A stretch of 64,000 nucleotides of DNA from Luscinia megarhynchos (GCA_034336665.1 CM067570.1:21657002-21721001), one strand, 5' to 3'. Positions 23,428 to 36,426 are shown, counted from the stretch's first letter. Program-made: numbers and translations. The notes: generated from the letters alone by a model not told the origin.

Positions 23428-23585
23428 AAAAATAACAAGTGAAGTTACTGAAAATAAAAGATACTACATGTGAGCTGGTCTTGATATATGAAATGGTGTT
23501 ACTAATCTCCAAGAGCTGCTCATCTTGTAAAGCTGTGCTTTATACCTTAGTAGGTTTGACCTCTTGATAGATGGAGTCAGCACAA
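23428..23585. other. 158-bp spacer of the inverted repeat
   Basis: Unique AT-rich sequence between the two arms. It shows no internal symmetry or gene. In a transcript it would be the loop of a long perfect hairpin. Confidence 0.9.
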
Positions 23586-23725
23586 CTCTATTAGTTAAGC
23601 TCTTCCAGTAGGGTGCTAATTTGATTATTCCTATATTAAAATGGACATATACAGAGATTATTTTAATTTATATTAAATGAAGTTGTGATGCTAACTGCAC
23701 AGTTTCTGGCCATTGGTAGTTATGC
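23586..23725 (-). repeat. Right arm of the 140-bp perfect inverted repeat
   Basis: This is the exact reverse complement of the left arm. Which arm is ancestral cannot be told from this window alone. The absence of divergence suggests a recent inverted duplication or ongoing homogenisation. Confidence 0.97.
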
Positions 23726-23905
23726 ATGCTGCCTAGTAATGACTACCAAACTGGGCTGTAGCTCATCATTGGCCAGCTGGAATCTGTAAGCTCAGCACCT
23801 GGAGATAACTACTGGGGTGCATTATCTATAAAAATACAAAATTATGTGGGTGGATAAAGCAAACACTTATTCTCCTTTTGTATAAATTTGATTTTAAAAA
23901 ATCAT

Positions 23906-24060
23906 GGAAAGAAGAAAGAAAGAAAAGAAGAAAGAAAGGAAGGAAGGAAGGAAGGAAGGAAGGAAGGAAGGAAGGAAGGAAGGAAGGAAGGAAGGAAGGA
24001 AGGAAGGAAGGAAGGAAGGAAGGAAGGAAGGAAGGAAGGAAGGAAGGAAGGAGGGAAAGG
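23906..24060 (+). repeat. 155-nt polypurine tract with (GGAA)n microsatellite
   Basis: The plus strand is uninterrupted purine: GAAA/GAAG units first, then about 29 GGAA units (about 23937-24052). Such homopurine mirror tracts can form triplex (H-DNA) structures, and GGAA repeats are ETS-type core sites. The Lys-Glu-Gly-Arg and Pro-Ser-Phe-Leu open frames over it are artefacts. Confidence 0.97.
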
Positions 24061-24227
24061 TAATATCCCCATATTATAGGCATTTCTTCCTAATCTTTTC
24101 AGTATTTCTTTAGAACTCAAGTACAGGAGTGAGGAAACAAATTTGAAAAAACATCACCTTCAATCTCTTGCCCAATATGCCATGGATTCTGTCCAACACA
24201 CTTTTCTATCTTATTCTTTCAGCTTTT

Positions 24228-24300
24228 TAAGTAGAAGTAATATTAATTCCCCTCTGTAAAGTGCTATGAATTCTTTAGATAGAAGAAGTGCTGCGTATGT
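24228..24300 (+). mobile_element. Possible ancient LINE/SINE 3'-end relic
   Basis: The stretch around CTCTGTAAAGTGCTATGAAT, followed by TTAGATAGAAGAAGTGCT, resembles the 'tgtaaagcgctttga...ttagatgaaaggcgctat' tail shared by old vertebrate L2/L3/MIR-type elements. The match is by memory and heavily diverged. A good donor-like sequence (GGCAG|GTAAGTG) lies at about 24321-24331, but the DNA before it has stops in all three frames. Confidence 0.35.
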
Positions 24301-27255
24301 TGAACCCTGAACTCAATTTTGGCAGGTAAGTGAAGAAATTGATTTTGAGCCTATATTTATTTGCAGTTTTAAATTGCACTAACTTCTTTAGAATTACTCC
24401 AAGTGCACAAATGTGTAATGGGCAGCAGAATTCATCCCATACATTCTAATAGAGCATTTGTCTAGTCACTGAACTACAGCAGGCAAGCAGACATCAGAAT
24501 CTGCCTCTTTGTATCTTAAATTGTTTTCTAAAACCAATAAAATCAGCTTCACTTTAATATTTTTTTTTCCAAACTGCTAAAATCTAACTTTTTCCCCCCC
24601 CAATATACAGGGCAGAAATTTAATCATGCTACAATAAAGTACACTGAGGGCCAAATTCTACTTTCTATTATTTGAATAGTTAGATAATATAAATTAGGTG
24701 GTATCAAAATTGCTTCTTTAGGTTTATCTGTTTGATCTGTTGCAGTACAGGTGTGAAATATATTTATTTCATTTTGCAGTAGCTGAGTTTTTTGTAATGG
24801 CTGCTACACAAAGTATTGAATTTTTATCTTTTAATAAATAATATTTATAGATTTAAAAAATCACTAGATATGAATTATAGCTACTGTAATCATTATAAAT
24901 ACATTAACAACAAATGGTCAAGCCAAATTAGAAAAGCTCTATTAAAAATTAAATAAAAAGATCTATTGAGTAAACAGATGTCTCTTCACAGCAGACACAT
25001 CCCCACAGTTATTGACTGAAGATTCTAAGCATTAGGAAATGACCAACCATGACAAAACAGTACTAAAATAATGCTCCCTAAAATACAACTTGCAATGTCT
25101 TCTTGATTGGGCATGATCAGGAGGGTAATTAACAGATTTGTGTGTAATGTTCTCAGAAATCCACTGGTTTCTGTACAGAGATCTAAATTATCTGCTTAGA
25201 AATAAAGAGTTCACTGAGTAAATATTTAAAAGAAGAGCTCTCATCCAAGCTGACTGTACTTTAAAGGTGACCATCTGTGTGTTGAGGTCCTTTTTATACC
25301 TTCTGCAGATAAAAGGTTCAAGAGAACAGTAGAGAAGAAAATTGCAGCAAATGGACTATGAACTTTAGCAAGGTAGAGTCCTCAATTCCAATTTGATTCA
25401 ACTCAAATGGAGTGGGGAATGTGTAAAATCTGGTAGGCTTGGGCCCCCAACTCCTATTAGCTTGTTATAGGAATGTATTCATCAAATAAGTATATGAATA
25501 AAATGTATAATCATACGGTGTCAATGCCCATGTTTAAAAAGTACTTAAAGAAGATTATACTTCAATTATTATGCTGCTTTGCTTTTACAGAGGGCTAAAT
25601 CTGATGCTTTAGATTTAACAGCAGGGCTAACTTCCAGACTAAACCAGAGCTAGTTTAAGGAATTGAAATGGCTCCAGTTCTTGATTTAAAACAGGTTTTT
25701 ACTCTCAGTGATCTCTGGCAGTAAACACACATATTTTTCTTTTCAAGATGGTTTATGATCAGTGATTTCAGTTCACTCCACATTACTCTACCACATGTCC
25801 CAAACTGCTTGGGACAATCCCAGATTAGGAACCACATTCATAGGTCTCACACAAAGACTACTTTATACAGAAACAACAAAATGTCCTAACATCTGCTCAC
25901 AACCCATTTAGCAATAAGCTCATACACCTTGACACTTTCAAATAAGGTCTTCCTAGAAGTTACCATTATCTCTGGGAGAGAAAGCATCCAGGTGAGGTTT
26001 GCACATGCACTTTCTTTAAAGCTAAATCTTATTATCACTGCTGTTGCTGCAGAGGCCATCAAGTTGTGTCCTTGCTTCCAAGGTGGAACACCTTAGCTCA
26101 AACTGAATAGCTCAGTTGTGTGGCAGATCTGAAATACACAAGGGCAATGGAGAACGCTCCCTGCCTACCTGTGATTCACAGAAAATCATCCCATCTTGTC
26201 ACACGGGGAAGAGAGAGCCATGACCAAGGGAAAAGGAAACCATGGAGACCTCCACACTGTAGTCTCTGTACTGGAAGTCTCTTGAGATACCATTAGTCTC
26301 CCCAGAAAGAAACCATCTGGGGATGGTATGAGCTATTGCCCTTTGACATTTACAGTTTCTATTTCAGGCCAGAAGGAAGATCCATGCACTCAAAATTCAA
26401 GTGGCTTTTTTCTCAGTGATGACAATCACTCTTATAAAATGTCGCTTATCCCTATAAATTTGCTGCTCTGACTCTTTCACAGACTCATAACATCAAATCC
26501 TCATCAGAATGATGCCTGTTAGGCACTCAGATGACTACTATTCAAATTTTGGCCTATCTGGACAGTTACAGACTATTCTCTAATGTGAATCCTTGTTTTT
26601 TTAATACTGGAATGATAAAGTTTATTGCAGTTTTAGTGCTCATTCACCTTTCCACAGATACCCTGATTTAATGTGAGACAGCTGATTTATTATAAGGCAA
26701 AATGTGAATACTTGTTTTCACCTCCTTCCCTTACCCACACCCCATCTCCCATGTGTTCTGGTTTAAAAGTTCTGCAGCATGCAAGTGCCATCATCATCAA
26801 CAGTTACATCATTCAACCCTCTTTGCAAGGATACCTTTACACTGAGTGCAACAACCTTTACAGCCCAGGCAACACAAGCTGGCCAGGTCAATGCTATTTT
26901 GGCAGGTGTCCATGACTTACAGTGATATTTTTCTATTACTGTAGTAGAGATACACTGTTATAAACAAGAGATGCAAAAATCCAGTAGTGCTTGGAGTGCT
27001 TAACAGAATGGTTTCTAATTTTTAAGGCAAATTTTTGAGGAAAGAGATGACATTGCAAGTAAAAGTAATAAAACCTCCCACAAAACCATTCATTAAAACA
27101 ACAATTGAAATGTACATATTAAGTGACACAATTGACATACATCTGGGTACTTAAAATCTATTTATATTCCAGTGGGAAAAATGCTCTCTGCTGCTGCCTG
27201 GCCTGATGCAGATTAGAGTAACAGTGCTGCATCACTTAATGTTGTGTGGTAACTC
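24301..27255. other. Unique AT-rich DNA, no gene seen
   Basis: Includes T9 and C8-9 homopolymers near 24560-24601. No exon, RNA gene or clear repeat was recognised. Confidence 0.5.
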
Positions 27256-27450
27256 TTATGTTCCACCTGAAAACACGTTCGAGATAAAAAAGAAATAATA
27301 ACAGGAAAGAGAAATTACAGGGTATAATGCACAGAAGAGAGATGTTTTCAGCTGAGATTTGAAATCAGATTGAGAGTCAATGAGGTATAGAGATAAAGAA
27401 AGGCTGTTCCAGATGGCGGGAGCTGCAGAGCAGAAGGCTGTCTTACCACC
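27256..27450 (-). mobile_element. Ancient LINE relic: C-terminus of a reverse transcriptase ORF
   Basis: A minus-strand open frame (full extent 27256-27564, 102 codons) carries, at residues 39-77, a segment with the motif TAFCSAAPAIWNSL followed by a SDFKSQLKTSLF block. This matches the 'R-[AS]F-x(2)-AAP-x-[LI]WNSLP ... FK..LK..LF' signature at the C-terminus of ORF2 in L2-, L3-, CR1- and Rex-type non-LTR retrotransposons, just after the reverse transcriptase domain. The motif maps to 27334-27450. Nothing upstream (27451-27564) continues the domain convincingly, so this is a truncated relic of about 40 recognisable residues. The retained frame may be chance, or may mean the fragment was co-opted as a regulatory element. 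The family cannot be assigned more closely. Confidence 0.75.
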
Positions 27451-27564
27451 AATTAATCCAATGAAACCCACCCACCAGTTTCCCATCCTGACTCTTTTCC
27501 CGAACCATGTTAGGCTCAGACCTTGTGGTGTGAAACCACAAGAACTCGATGTGAAAAATTCCAT

Positions 27565-29971
27565 GCTCTTGGCATGCTGTGGTGAGAAACTTCATGCACA
27601 GATCCATCTGCAGCAAGGCCCTGCATTCAGACAAAATGTTCATTTCCCAAATGTCACAGTTAAGTCCAACATGATCCTACAGGAGCCTGTCCCTTCACAG
27701 AGGTGAACACCTCCATCCCCAGTTTACTTCACACATCTTGGGAGCTGCTGCTCATCCCTGAGGGAGCAGGTTTGTACCACAGGATGGGTGCTGCACCCTG
27801 GGCAGAGAGCACCATATGAGGGGAGGCTTTTGTGGGTGTGCTGGGGGTACCTCCTGTACAGTATTTTTGTTGTGAGGCCACACCAGTGTCCATGGCACCT
27901 TATGGTTTGGCTAGTTCAGCCTCCTACACAAGCAGAGGCACCCATGGGCTGCAGAATGTTAATACCAACACAAAGTAGCTCAGCACTTTCAGAGCCTAAA
28001 GGAAGTTCCTCCCATCCAGGGCTGGGTACACGCACATCAGACTAATACTCCTCTTCAGAGAACTCAATACCTCTGAAGTTTAATGCAACATAAAACGACC
28101 ACTGTGATAATTACCCTTGCACAGTGGAATTCACCAAAGTGAATGTAAATATTAACCACACGATGTATATACTGTAACAAGAGAAAGCCTGCATCAAACA
28201 GTATTCCTAAGCACATCTCACCAAACAAGGATAAATCCTGGCCACTAAACTAACAGTTCCTCTAACAGCATCAACAATTCACCCTGAGGAACAAAGCTTT
28301 GCCCTGTCCTATCCAGTCCATCAGAACCAAGCTATTTCACAGAAGTGCAGGTTCAGCCTGGTGCCTTTGTACGGAGGAGCTTTTACTGATCTTACAGCAC
28401 AAGGGGAGGAGAAGCAGTTTTTCAGACTTTTGGATTCAGGCAGCACAGGGTTTTCTAGGTTAAAAGTAAAGCCTTCATTTTGATAGGTAAACCTACAGGT
28501 ACCCCTTACAGGTCAGTGGTCAGTTTGAAGAAGAACCATCAGACTATTGTGTTTTCCATCAGCTTCAGTTTCTGGATAATTTCCCCTCCAAGTCTGGAAG
28601 ATCTGCTTTTGCAGTATCTGATTTTGAAGGGAGCATAATCAAAAAGTCTGCATTTGTGTAAGCAGTCAAAAACTTCTGGGTCTATGTAAGTGACAGATAT
28701 AAGCTGATGTAGTTACTGCTGCCTCCTCACTTGATGAAAGTTCTGGGATGTATTTCCACTGAACAACAAAAAATCAGCCATGCAATCAGCTAAATCTATG
28801 ACTTTCAAGTTATTTTGGGGTAAAAAGAATAATGCATGAGTGACTTGTTCCCTAAACACGATAAATGAAGGTTCACAATATTACTTGATTTTATTCCTTT
28901 GCATAATTCTACTAATCACAAATATGAAAAACTAGATAGAAACTATTAAAGAAGTGATGACAAAAATGCCATGTTAGACTTCCATTTATTTTATCATTAA
29001 AAAGATTTACAGCCTGTACTGATATCAGATTATAAAAATTAGGGCCCTCCATAAATTAAAAGGGCTTGCTCTTGCTGAGCTGTAATAAGGGAGCTAATAT
29101 GTCAGATTTGAAAGGTCTGAGAAGCAGAAAAACAAGCAATAATGAAAAGTGAGATCTTAAAAGCATGTAGAGATTTTAAAAGTGGGCTTTGGTAGAATGC
29201 AATGAAATATTAGTAGGAAAAGGTAACTTGCCAAAATAACTCTGCTAATCCTCCTCTTATAATAGCCTTCACAGCAGAATCAGTAATAGTCTTTTTTTTT
29301 TTTCATTTAACAGGCTCTGATATAATGACATTGAATTCCATGCAAATATTCCACTTCTTTAGGAATAATTTATTGTAGCTTTACTGGAAAATTTTAGTTG
29401 GATCTTAAAAGGTTTTATGGCCTCAATTATAGCACTTTTACTCCTAATAATCAATATTGATTTTACCCTATCATTCTTTTTAAGTTTCTATTGGTTTACA
29501 TAGAATCCAAACTGTGGATAAAGTGCTATTTTCATTTAAATCATACTGTTTTACATTATTATTCCACTCCCTCAATAGTTTCTTCTTCTATATCACTAAA
29601 AATACAAACCAAATCTTAGTTTCTTTGTTAGTAAGAAGCAAGTGTAGTGTAAGGCAGTAGGAGGGAGACAGCTGATTACCACAACTGCTCAGTGCCCTGC
29701 AGTTCATCCCTCTGTGGATTTGCCCTGCACCAGAGCTTGTTTCTCACCTGAAGGTACTGCCTACACTCCTGCTGCAATGCTCCAGAGAGAAACCTCAGGA
29801 AACATCACACACTGACCTACATGGAGCTTTCACTGTACACTCCTCGTGGGAAGCAGAGCCTTTGGAATCAGCTCTGGGCACTGCAGGCACAGAGGAACTT
29901 GTTTGTCCAGCTGCTTCTCTGCTCCACCAGGCTTTTCCAACTGAACAGCTCTCTTGAGCTGTGCCACTGAT
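27565..29971. other. Unique DNA, no gene seen
   Basis: The part at 28960-29260 is AT-rich, high-complexity and rich in TAAT-type cores, a look often shared by conserved non-coding elements. No exon is supported. Confidence 0.45.
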
Positions 29972-30160
29972 GCCTCTGAGCTGTGACTCCTCAAGCCACA
30001 AGCCACCCTGTTACCCCCTCCTGCAGCCCATGAATGCCTCTGAGCTGTGACTCCTCAAGCCACAAGCCACCCTGTTATCCCCCTCCTGCAGCCCATGAAT
30101 GCCTCTGAGCTGTGACTCCTGAGGCCACAAGCCACCCTGTTACCCCCTCCTGCAGCCCAT
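29972..30160 (+). repeat. 64-bp minisatellite, 3 copies
   Basis: Three head-to-tail units start at 29972, 30036 and 30101, each beginning GCCTCTGAGCTGTGACTCCT and ending near CTGCAGCCCAT. Units 1 and 2 differ by a single inserted base. Unit 3 has a couple of substitutions (CTGAGGCC for CTCAAGCC). Confidence 0.97.
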
Positions 30161-33100
30161 GCCCCTTTCCTCTGCGTTAGCACTGCAGTGTGGGAAGTCT
30201 GAGGCACAGACATTGCCCTCTCTTCAGAACTGGCCTCTCCTGCTAACAGACAGCAACGAGGTCCTGTCACAAGAGGTGTCCCACTATTTGCTGGAGCTGG
30301 AAGCTGTGGGGAAGGCTGTGATTCAGACAGCTGCCTCTTTTCAATCCCACGGGGCATAACTTCCTTGCTCTCTCCACTGAGCAAAACAATGAGGAATACA
30401 GGCACTTTGATTGGTTAACCCCACATTTAATTCAGCTTTAGACAGATAAAATTTGACTTTTTTCCCTAGAGGAGGGCAGTGGTTAAGTGATGTCCTTGAA
30501 GGCTCTGTCTACAGTGGGCATATTTATTTATATTTTACCAGGAGTAACTCCATTTTCCACTCAAAGTAGAATCCTCATTTTGTTCTTGCTTTTCTGACAT
30601 AATCAAATAGTAACACAGTATATGGACATAGTTTAAATATTAACTTGTTTTTCAACAAAGAAGAATATGGAACAAACATGACAAGCATTCTATGAAAGGA
30701 CTGGTATACAGAAAATTTCTGTGACGGTTTTTATTGACTTATGCACCTGCTTTGTAGGGGCTTCTACTGTGTCCTTCTGCTCTCTTACACTAGGTTTATT
30801 TCAGCAGCTTTGAAAATGGAAAGATCCCTTTTTGTTTCAGAATTAGAATTTGACTGATGAAAAGAATGAACCCCAGGGGCTGTCTATTCCAATCAGGCAC
30901 TGTACAAGCACTTGAGCTGACTATGTTCTGCAGAACATTGAAAACATGGCATGCCCAGGAAATGTTTGCCATCACATTAGTGATGCTGTAATGGGCACCA
31001 CAAATCACCTGGACGTTAATAGAATGAAATCACTTACTGCCTCTGAAAGCAGCTTTATTCTCAGTTGGTGTCCTGAAAGCACCATGTGTGCAGTCTAGAG
31101 TTTCTATCACAAAGGAAAAATTTTCAAATATCATAAAAGACCTCTTTTACTTGCTGCTTTTGGGGTTTGTTTAAATCTCCACTGATTGTTTCTGATGGCA
31201 AACCCTTGAACACAACTAGCCTTGGGGAAAAAACCCCATATAAAATAAATAAGTTGTCTTACAAACTTTTAGTGATCTCTGATTTTCCTAAAAGCTGTAG
31301 CAGGACAGGATGCACATGACTTCTAATGACTGCCCTTGCTCTCACCTAACTGCAATAATGCATCAAACGTGTTTCTTTATCCTGTTATAGCTGGTTTGTA
31401 ATTTGATCATCAGACAGATTTGAATTCTCCCCAAGCTGTTCCAACGTGTCTGTAACAGAAGCAGAGGTACCTACATGCACTTCCCATTTTGTTCAGAAAA
31501 TAGAACTGCTTCAATGATCACAGCTCATGTGAAGCAGACAGCAGTGGTTAAATTAAATGCTGTGATCAAAGAAATGGGCTGTTAAAAATACCTGATTTCC
31601 TATTGGGGAAGACTTTTAATTGTGCTTCTGGTGCCTAGAAAACGTTGAACTTTTTATGAGATAATTCAGGTAACAGTCCATTAGAAAGTGTACTTGATTT
31701 AGCCTGAGGAAGTCTGGGAGCAGAGCGAGCCTGCTGTGTGAGCAGTGGCCACTCCCCGACACCCCGAGCCTGCACGGCTGCACTCCGGAATGCATCCAGT
31801 CTGAGCTGCAGGACTGAAACCCCTGCTGCTCTCCTTGCTGCACGAGCAGTATCCTCTGCAGCTAAATTCATGAGACCTCAGGAGTCAGTCTCATACTGTC
31901 CATTACATAAAATACCCGGCATCTCAGGCTTATCTTTCTGCTTTTAACTTATTTTTCTTCTGTAGTAATAGAATGTTTGTTATACCACATTCAAGAAAGC
32001 ATCTAGTTTCTCTAGTGCTATTCTAGCAATCAAACTGATAGCTGTAAACCAGATAAATAGGAGCTGTACACCACTGTTTCTGCTGGCCCATTTTTCATTT
32101 TTTGAAATAAACCCCCCAGAGTCTTTTTGCAGAATAAATTGAAGATAAAAAAGTAATCTTTTGATATGGATAGTTTGAACATGTCAGATTTGTGAAGCAT
32201 TTTCTTCGGCTAGCTTAGCACCCTGTCTTTTGGAAAGACTTATAAGGCAAAGCACAGCTGTCAGAATTTTTAAGAGAGTTGTTGTGTAAGGCAAAATTAA
32301 GTATCTCTATTAAAAGCAGAGGATCTAGAAAGTAGGTTCTACTCTACTTGTTAATGCCAAGCAGCATTTCACTCTACAAGTCTTCCTTTCTGAAATCAGT
32401 GAAATTACTTGGGAACAGGGAATACTCAGTATGAGGAAACATGCCTAATCTGGCCTTAATTCTGCTGGGTTTGGCAGTGAAGCTGCCCTTACAATCTAGG
32501 ATGCAGCAAATGCCTCTTGCTCTGGTCCCCTTGTTCCAAACAGGAGAGAAGAACCAAATAATCCCACACAGAGCTGACAGCAGGTTCACTGGTTACATTT
32601 ATTTTAAGCAGTTCTTTTGGTTCTTTAAATTATACTCTGAGTTTAGGCTGAGACAGAAGCAATAAGGAAATCTGGTTTCCTTTCTCATCCCTAATTCCTC
32701 TGCAAAGCAAATAACTGAATATATTTTCAATATGTTTCTAAGCAAAATATCAACTTTAAGCATTGAGTCCTTTCTCAGCTTTGTCTGTGGTCATAGTTGA
32801 AATTATTTTATATTGAAAAATGATAAAATTAGTAGGTATATGTGCCCTTCATCAAGTCTGTACAACTCAGCTGCTGTGAAACAGGGGTCATGCCATCAGA
32901 GAGATAAGAAGCACCAAGCAGAACAGGGCTCTGACTAGGACTTTTAAAAGCCCTAGTGAATAGCATGTACAGTAAACATGATCAGTTCTGCTCTGTGGTG
33001 TAACAACAACCTCGCAGGAAATAAAGAAGGCAACTAGTCAATGAAAATAAGGAAGAGTTGGATTCCTGATCTTTCTCTTTCTGAAATGTATACCAAGGAC

Positions 33101-36100
33101 ATACCACCAATGACTTCTGATACTCATCTGCACGTGTGTAGATTTAGACTCTTGCATTGTTCCAGTAAAGAAGAAGGAAACATTAGAGTCAGAGAACCTG
33201 TACCTGCTGATAATCTGTAACACTATGGAGTGGATATAGTCAAACTGTCACATCATAAGAAAACCAAAGTTAGATTGAAGTGGTCAATAGCCAGCCTGTA
33301 TTTGAGGCTTGTGTGTAGGAACATCCTCACTGCCATTTGGTTAGAGCTGAACACTTCAGGTAAGACACGGGATAATGGATAGGATTAGGAAGAATCAGGA
33401 TTTTTGCTCCCAAATTCACCCAATCTGTAGGAAGTTGATATGGCATTAGAAGATGACTTAGGGAAGGAAGGTCCTAGAGAAGGGGAAAGAAATCTGGATA
33501 CTGATTTTGGTTGAAAGCAGTGAAAGATGTTTTAGCTGTGGTCTGTATGCTCCCATATAAAGATATGTGTGGAAAAATAAATGGAACTATAAGAGAAATT
33601 GCCCTACATTTTATGGAATCATGTTAAAAATGTTTCTACCTCAGCTGGGTGAAAGGCATCATTTTCAGCTTCATTTTCTCTCTGAACATCAGATTGGGGG
33701 TTTGTGAGGCAATGTCCTGTGAAAGGAATTTCCCTTCACTCAAAAAAATCAGCTAAAATGTCTCCTGACAAATATATTGAGTGAACCCAGTAATGATTTT
33801 CATTTGCTGGTGTTCACCCAGTAAAGAAAGGAAGCGGCACCCTTCCTCTCAAAGGAAATGAACTCTGTTCTCAGTATGGGGGGATATGGGGAAAGCTAAT
33901 TACTTTTTCCATGCCAGGAGAGAAATGACATGTGGCTAGAAAGAAATGTGAATTCTGGTGACCCTGCAACCTCTGCAGAAACATGACCTTGTCCTGTTAT
34001 GAACCACTCTGTGGTGGGGCGCATGCACAGTGCAGGGGGCACGGGCTCAAAGGTGAAGAGAAAGAAGTGCAGCTCAGGAACCTGAGAAAACCAGCACAGA
34101 GGAAGGGATGTGACATGAAGTAGTCCACGTCACCATAAGGCCATGCTTGTCTGAGCTAGAAAGTCACTAACTGAACCTGAAATAAACTTGATTTTTGTGA
34201 AGTTTGGTTGTGGCTTAACTATTGTAAAATACTCTTTTCCAAAGTGGCACTTAGAACAACTTGTACCATAAAAATGTAAAAAAGCATTGTTCTTGTTCCT
34301 TTGGCTCTGAAACATTATTTCCATCTTTTAACCGCCTTTGAGAACCTCCTATTGCCCTACCACTGGCAACTGTCATCTGTAAATTGATTTTTTCCTGCCA
34401 TGTTTGGCTTGTTTCAGCTCCAGCCCTCTACAACTGGCCCCAATGGTACTTTGGTACTGACAGACCTGGGAACAGAGCTTTCAACGCCCCACTGTTCACC
34501 CACTGCTCTCAGAGCGATGCCTCACCCTGTCCTGCAGTGCTGGCACTGCTGGCACACCAGTGCTCCTGCTGTAATTGAAGTGCAGCTTCCCGTGAGCAGA
34601 AGTGTTTGGAAACAGAGACAACAACACGTTTCTTAATTAGCTCTTGGGGACTGCTGTTCTTTTTCACTTAGCTCTCTTCCAGCAACGTTTTTTTCTCCCC
34701 AGTAATACAAAGATACTTTTATAATCAGACCCTTCTCTGCCCCATAGTGATAAAAAGGCAGTTTAGTCAGGATTATCCACTGTTTGTCAGATTGTTGCAT
34801 CTTAAATTCTAAGAAGAGGTGGCAACAGAGGAAGAAAGATTTACACAATAATTAAATATGTAAAAAATGTACTTAAACTTCTGTTTAAATACAAAAAATA
34901 CAGAACAAATTGCATCCTCAAATACAGACCAAAATGGTGGCTCAGAGAGAAAAGACATGGAGAGCAGAAAACACAGAAGGTAAAAGATAATTTTAAGATT
35001 AAAATCACTGTTTTATAGAAGAACACTAGTAATTCATTACAGTATTTATAAACACAACAAAATCTATTGTGCATAAAAAAGCACTGCACGAATTTTCATA
35101 CCAACCACTGTATAGGGAATGCAGTGTAGGCCCCTGTATTATTTATATGCTTCCAGTACTCTGCTTGATTTTCAAGATTCATGTGTTTCACATGCTTAAG
35201 AATCAGACATAGCAGTCGTGTGCTCTATCAAACCATCCTTATACTCTGCAAAAGGTTGGGAAGTGAATAATTTTTAAAATTAGTACACAGAATAAGAATT
35301 ACCTTTATCATAAATAGTCTCTGCTTAAATGAAAACAAAATTAAAGCTTTTAAATTTATTCCATGTCTTTCTAGTCCTTATTATTGCACATGTATTTGAC
35401 TGTTACTCAAAACACAGAAAAGGTGTCCATTTTCTTCTAAAATGAGTAAATGTTTCCTTTTCCATGTTGCAGATATACAAATCCCTTGCTTATCTCCATT
35501 ACAGAGTTAAAAGCAAAGCTGCCTGCTGAAGTTCCTGTATCAAGCAACACAGAAGAGTCACTCCTCATAAGATTAGCTCTGAAAAAATCTGCTCTCAGAT
35601 TGATCTTTGAGGCAATAACTCTTGTCTTCCCTTCCTTCCCTCTCTGAGCTTCAACCAGGCACCTGTTGGGGGTCAAACATCTGTCCTGTTGATCAAAGAC
35701 TTTCTTGAGTTTTTACATATTGAAATATATACTCTTGCACTTTTATGTATGCTCTATGTATTACATTAATGAATTTTACTTCAGGTTTAAAGTTACACAT
35801 AGTATCTTGCTAAACTAAGGTCCGAAATAAAATCTACTAACCAACAAAATCTGGAATAAAAATCTATTTGTTTGTTCCTGTGTTACGAGATAGCTATATT
35901 AATTGTGTGTGCTTGTTTTTAAAAGAGCAGTAAAGGGTTTGTGATAAATTACACAAAAAGCCTAAGTTTAATTAACAAAACTAGAAACACAATTGCTAGA
36001 CCTGTTTGGAAATGGTCATTCAATGATCCGAACCTGTAAGACTGAGATAAATTACTTGTGGAAACATTTTCCTCTTGGAAAATCACAGATGAGACTAAAT

Positions 36101-36328
36101 GAGATGTTTTATATATATAGTAGCAAACAGTCATAGGTACATTTCATTTTGAAAGTCCCATCTGTCTTGCAGCCCAAACAGTTTTTGACACCACAGAATG
36201 ATTGCTGCATTTCCCATTATATGAAAAGGTAGTAAGAGCTGATATACGCCAGGGTTCTAAACATCAGAGCTCCATTTTACTACACCGAGCATTTATTCTA
36301 AGGAACTGGGTTACAAAAAAATAAAAAC
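30161..36328. other. Unique DNA, no gene seen
   Basis: Long stretch of ordinary AT-rich sequence with a slightly GC-richer patch at 31690-31870. Overlapping short open frames on both strands at 31616-31947 and 34384-34636 are not recognised. No repeat family was identified. Confidence 0.5.
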
Positions 36329-36426
36329 GAAAGAAAGAAAGAAAGGAAGAAAGGAAGAAAGAAAGAAAGGAAGAAAGGAAGAAAGAAAGGAAGAAAGGAA
36401 GAAAGAAAGGAAGAAAGGAAGGAAGG
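36329..36426 (+). repeat. 98-nt polypurine GAAA/GGAA repeat
   Basis: Uninterrupted purines made of alternating GAAA and GGAA units. A compound GAAAGGAAGAAAGGAAGAAA pattern recurs with a period of about 20-24 nt. It is less regular than the tract at 23.9 kb. Confidence 0.96.

Noticed and set aside
23826..24120. Lys-Glu-Gly-Arg and Leu-Pro-Ser-Phe repeat proteins
   Set aside because: Pure translation of the GGAA microsatellite in every frame.
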